From positions 1 through 7,285 of the forward strand of contig JAISLG010000125.1 of the NCBI GenBank assembly GCA_031260615.1: a DNA stretch of 7,285 nt, given 5' to 3'. This document shows, in pieces, positions 5,157 through 7,285 of the stretch. Under the pieces are notes generated by a model. That model was not told the origin of the DNA, did not search any database, and was given only the letters and a program-made list of their open reading frames with translations. Each line of letters begins with the position of its first letter. The stretch's first letter is position 1. This DNA is from Oscillospiraceae bacterium. GTDB lineage: Bacteria; Bacillota; Clostridia; Oscillospirales; Ruminococcaceae. A program made the position numbers and the translations under genes.

Positions 5157-6599
5157 ATGGCAAATCAAAAAAAACTCGTAACCGCAATTACCTCGCGTGA
5201 CACGGACTTTGCACAGTGGTACACGGACATCGTTACCAAAGCCGAATTGGTGTCATACACGGGGGTTAAAGGCTGCCTTGCAATCCGCCCTTACGGGTGG
5301 GCAATCTGGGAGAATATACAGCGGATACTCAATGATATGTTTAAGGCGACGGGACACGAAAATGTGTCGATGCCGATGTTCATACCCGAGGGGTTACTGC
5401 AAAAAGAAAAAGACCACGTTGAGGGGTTCGCGCCAGAGGTTGCTTGGGTAACGCTCGGCGGTGCGGAAGAATTAACCGAACGGCTTTGCGTCCGCCCCAC
5501 AAGTGAAACATTATTTTGTGAACACTACGCGCAAATTATTAAATCGCACCGTGACTTGCCGAAACTCTATAATCAATGGTGTTCGGTTGTCCGTTGGGAG
5601 AAAACAACGCGCCCGTTCCTCCGCTCGCGTGAATTTCACTGGCAGGAGGGGCATACCGCGCACGCAACCGCCGACGACGCAATCGCGGAAACAGAGCGTA
5701 TGCTTGACATATACGCAGAGTTCGCCGAGAAGTATCTTAATATGCCTGTTATCAAAGGGCGCAAAACCGAAAGTGACAAATTCGCGGGGGCAGTTGCCAC
5801 CTACGCAATCGAGGCATTGATGCACGATGGGAAGTCGCTCCAAGCGGGTACGTCCCACTATTTTGGCGACGGGTTCGCGCGCGCGTTTGAGATTCAATAC
5901 GCGGATAAGAATAATACACTGCAATACGTCCACCAGACATCGTGGGGCGTATCTACGCGGTTAATCGGCGGTCTGATAATGACGCACGGCGACGACGACG
6001 GGCTCGTACTCCCCCCCGCAATTGCCCCGATACAAGTCGCGATAATACCCGTGCAAGCGCAAAAAGAAGGCGTACTCGATAAGGCGCGTGAAATCGCCGA
6101 TACACTTACCAAGGCAGGGGTGCGCGTTAAACTTGACGACTCCGACAATTCCCCGGGGTGGAAATTCGCCGAATATGAAATGAAAGGCGTACCCCTCCGT
6201 ATCGAAATCGGTCCGCGTGACATCGCCGAAGGGAAATGTATGTCCGCACGGCGCGATACACGGGAAAAGCAACCGCTCTCCCTTGACGGATTAACCGCGG
6301 AAATACCGCAAATTCTCGAAAAAATCGGACATAATATATATAATAAAGCACTTGAAAACCGCTCCGCAAGGTACTACACGGTCGAAACCGAATCCGATAT
6401 TACAAAGGCGTTCGCCGACAAGGGTGACGGTTACGCCGAGGGGGATTGGTGCGGCTCTGAGGAATGTGAAAAAGCCGTTAAGGAAGCCACGGGCGCGGGC
6501 AGCCGTTCGATAATCGGCGACGGGCATAACGGCACGGGTAAATGTATCCATTGCGGTAAAACGGCGAAACACACCGTGATATGGGCAAAAGCATACTAA
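5157..6599 (+). CDS. proS: Proline--tRNA ligase, short type with C-terminal zinc domain
   Basis: Cytosolic class II synthetase that charges tRNA-Pro. At 480 aa it is the short archaeal/eukaryotic-like type found in Thermus, Clostridia and Bacteroidetes, without the editing insertion (INS) of the roughly 570-aa E. coli type. Visible in order: motif 1 region GVKGCLAIRPYGWAIWENIQ (36-55), the RPTSETL proline-binding loop (113-119), motif 2 with RWEKTTRPFLRSREFHWQEG (146-165), GTSHYFG (231-237), motif 3 region GLVLPPAIAPIQVAI (282-296), an alpha/beta anticodon-binding domain (about 290-400), and a C-terminal zinc domain with Cys432, Cys437, Cys463 and Cys466. The chain ends in Tyr, as in the Thermus enzyme where the C-terminal Tyr reaches the active site. 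The ATG at 5157 gives the standard MANQKKLVTAI start, although its ribosome binding site is remote. Cis-editing of Ala-tRNA-Pro would have to come from a separate protein. Confidence 0.98.
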   Translation: MANQKKLVTAITSRDTDFAQWYTDIVTKAELVSYTGVKGCLAIRPYGWAIWENIQRILNDMFKATGHENVSMPMFIPEGLLQKEKDHVEGFAPEVAWVTLGGAEELTERLCVRPTSETLFCEHYAQIIKSHRDLPKLYNQWCSVVRWEKTTRPFLRSREFHWQEGHTAHATADDAIAETERMLDIYAEFAEKYLNMPVIKGRKTESDKFAGAVATYAIEALMHDGKSLQAGTSHYFGDGFARAFEIQYADKNNTLQYVHQTSWGVSTRLIGGLIMTHGDDDGLVLPPAIAPIQVAIIPVQAQKEGVLDKAREIADTLTKAGVRVKLDDSDNSPGWKFAEYEMKGVPLRIEIGPRDIAEGKCMSARRDTREKQPLSLDGLTAEIPQILEKIGHNIYNKALENRSARYYTVETESDITKAFADKGDGYAEGDWCGSEECEKAVKEATGAGSRSIIGDGHNGTGKCIHCGKTAKHTVIWAKAY

Positions 6600-6623
6600 C
6601 ACCCTTATGAATGGTTTTAACGA

Positions 6624-6655
6624 GCGTTATTCGCGGCGGTTGCCGTGAATAACGC
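6624..6655 (+). other. 14-bp hairpin between proS and murA
   Basis: The arms 6624-6637 and 6642-6655 pair over 14 bp with one G-U pair (6633 with 6646) and no bulge, closed by the loop GGTT (6638-6641). The stem begins 25 bases after the proS stop and ends one base before the murA ribosome binding site. No T-run follows on either strand, so it is not a standard intrinsic terminator. It could be a terminator of another kind, an mRNA-stability or processing hairpin, a translational control element for murA, or one copy of a dispersed palindromic repeat. The sequence alone does not decide. Confidence 0.85.
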
Positions 6656-6656
6656 C

Positions 6657-6662
6657 AAGAGG
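6657..6662 (+). promoter_or_regulatory. Shine-Dalgarno site of murA, adjoining the hairpin
   Basis: AAGAGG lies six bases before the ATG at 6669, a standard spacing, and fixes that ATG as the start. It is one base away from the hairpin stem, so a formed stem would sit just at the edge of the ribosome footprint. Confidence 0.75.
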
Positions 6663-6668
6663 AAAATA

Positions 6669-7285
6669 ATGTCAAATGGAACAAAACCCGACGGCGGCGC
6701 AAATTTATTGGTCGGCGGCGGACGGAAACTAAAAGGCGAAGTTGATATAAGCGGCTCGAAAAATTCCGCGGTCGCGTTGGTAACGGCGGCGATTATCGCG
6801 GACACTGCGAGCGTACTCGAAAATGTACCCGACATCAGCGACATACGCGAGATTATAACAATATTACGGCACCTCGGCGCGGATGTGCGATACGAGGACG
6901 CAACCCACAATACACTTTATATAGACCCGACAAATTTACAAAACCGCAATATCCCGCGCGAATTTTGTGACGGTTTCCGTGCGTCATATTATTTTGCCGG
7001 TTCGCTCCTGTCGAAGTTTTTACGCGCGTATGTCGCACTACCCGGTGGTTGCGATTTAGGACCTCGCCTGTTCGACCAACACGAAAAAGCATTCGTTAAA
7101 CTCGGGTCGAGTTGGGATATTAACAAGGGGTATTTTGACCTGTCGGCGAACGCGCTTAACGGTTGCCATATTACATTCGATAAAGTAAGCGTGGGCGCAA
7201 CAATCAATGCTATGCTTGCCTCAGTTAAGGCGAACGGGCTTACTGTACTCGAAAACTGCGCGAAAGAACCGCACGTCGTCGATGT
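6669..7285 (+). CDS. murA: UDP-N-acetylglucosamine 1-carboxyvinyltransferase (MurA), N-terminal part
   Basis: Cytosolic enzyme that transfers enolpyruvate from PEP to UDP-GlcNAc, the first committed step of peptidoglycan synthesis. Only 205 codons are in the window, about half of the usual 420 or so; the frame is open at the right edge. Family residues visible: SGSKNSA (28-34) with Lys31 and Asn32 at the substrate site, FRASYYF (103-109) with the conserved Arg104, the mobile loop PGGCDLGPR (125-133) with Cys128 in the position of E. coli Cys115 and Arg133, and SVGATIN (174-180). The catalytic Cys is kept rather than Asp, so fosfomycin sensitivity of the enzyme is expected from family knowledge. 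The loop is of the PGGCDLGPR type, with FDQH instead of the usual IDxH, as in clostridial members. Firmicutes often carry two MurA paralogues and I cannot tell which this is. Confidence 0.95.
   Translation, partial: MSNGTKPDGGANLLVGGGRKLKGEVDISGSKNSAVALVTAAIIADTASVLENVPDISDIREIITILRHLGADVRYEDATHNTLYIDPTNLQNRNIPREFCDGFRASYYFAGSLLSKFLRAYVALPGGCDLGPRLFDQHEKAFVKLGSSWDINKGYFDLSANALNGCHITFDKVSVGATINAMLASVKANGLTVLENCAKEPHVVD

Noticed and set aside
5511..5933. Long - strand ORF of 140 codons within proS
   Set aside because: It lies wholly inside a certain proS gene with no ribosome binding site and a low-complexity translation; it is a shadow of the coding strand.

Overview
The window reads like a chromosomal stretch from a Clostridia-like Firmicute, probably an uncultured gut or rumen lineage. 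Support for this is indirect. ProRS is the short type with a C-terminal zinc domain that is common in Clostridia. A lipobox lipoprotein with a GHL10/DUF187-type glycosyl-hydrolase-like domain is present. The MurA has the PGGCDLGPR version of its active-site loop, and promoters look like sigma-A. Coding regions are of intermediate GC (about half by eye). No marker here allows a species call.

Layout, left to right. (1) A TrkH-type potassium channel subunit on the + strand (59-1534), preceded at the window edge by a 10-bp tandem repeat. (2) Tail-to-tail with it after an 18-bp gap, a lipoprotein with a family-10-like glycosyl hydrolase domain on the - strand (1553-2914). (3) A divergent 218-bp intergenic region with a good promoter for each flanking gene; the lipoprotein promoter has a spacer built of 7-bp tandem repeats. 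(4) A + strand series: methionyl-tRNA synthetase lacking the C-terminal tRNA-binding domain (metG), an AT-rich orphan ORF of 88 aa flanked by short tandem repeats, prolyl-tRNA synthetase (proS), a 14-bp hairpin, and the first 205 codons of murA, which runs off the window.

Functionally this is mostly housekeeping: ion uptake, an envelope lipoprotein, translation (Met and Pro charging) and the first committed step of peptidoglycan synthesis. No obvious intrinsic terminator separates metG, the 88-aa ORF, proS and murA, so co-transcription from the metG promoter is possible but unproven.

I found no mobile-element gene, CRISPR array, RNA gene or recognisable novel multi-gene system. The most unusual property is the density of perfect short tandem repeats, with five different unit lengths (7, 10, 11, 12 and 13 bp). 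Nearly all lie at gene boundaries, and one sets the spacing of a predicted promoter. The orphan 88-aa ORF is the only compositionally foreign gene.
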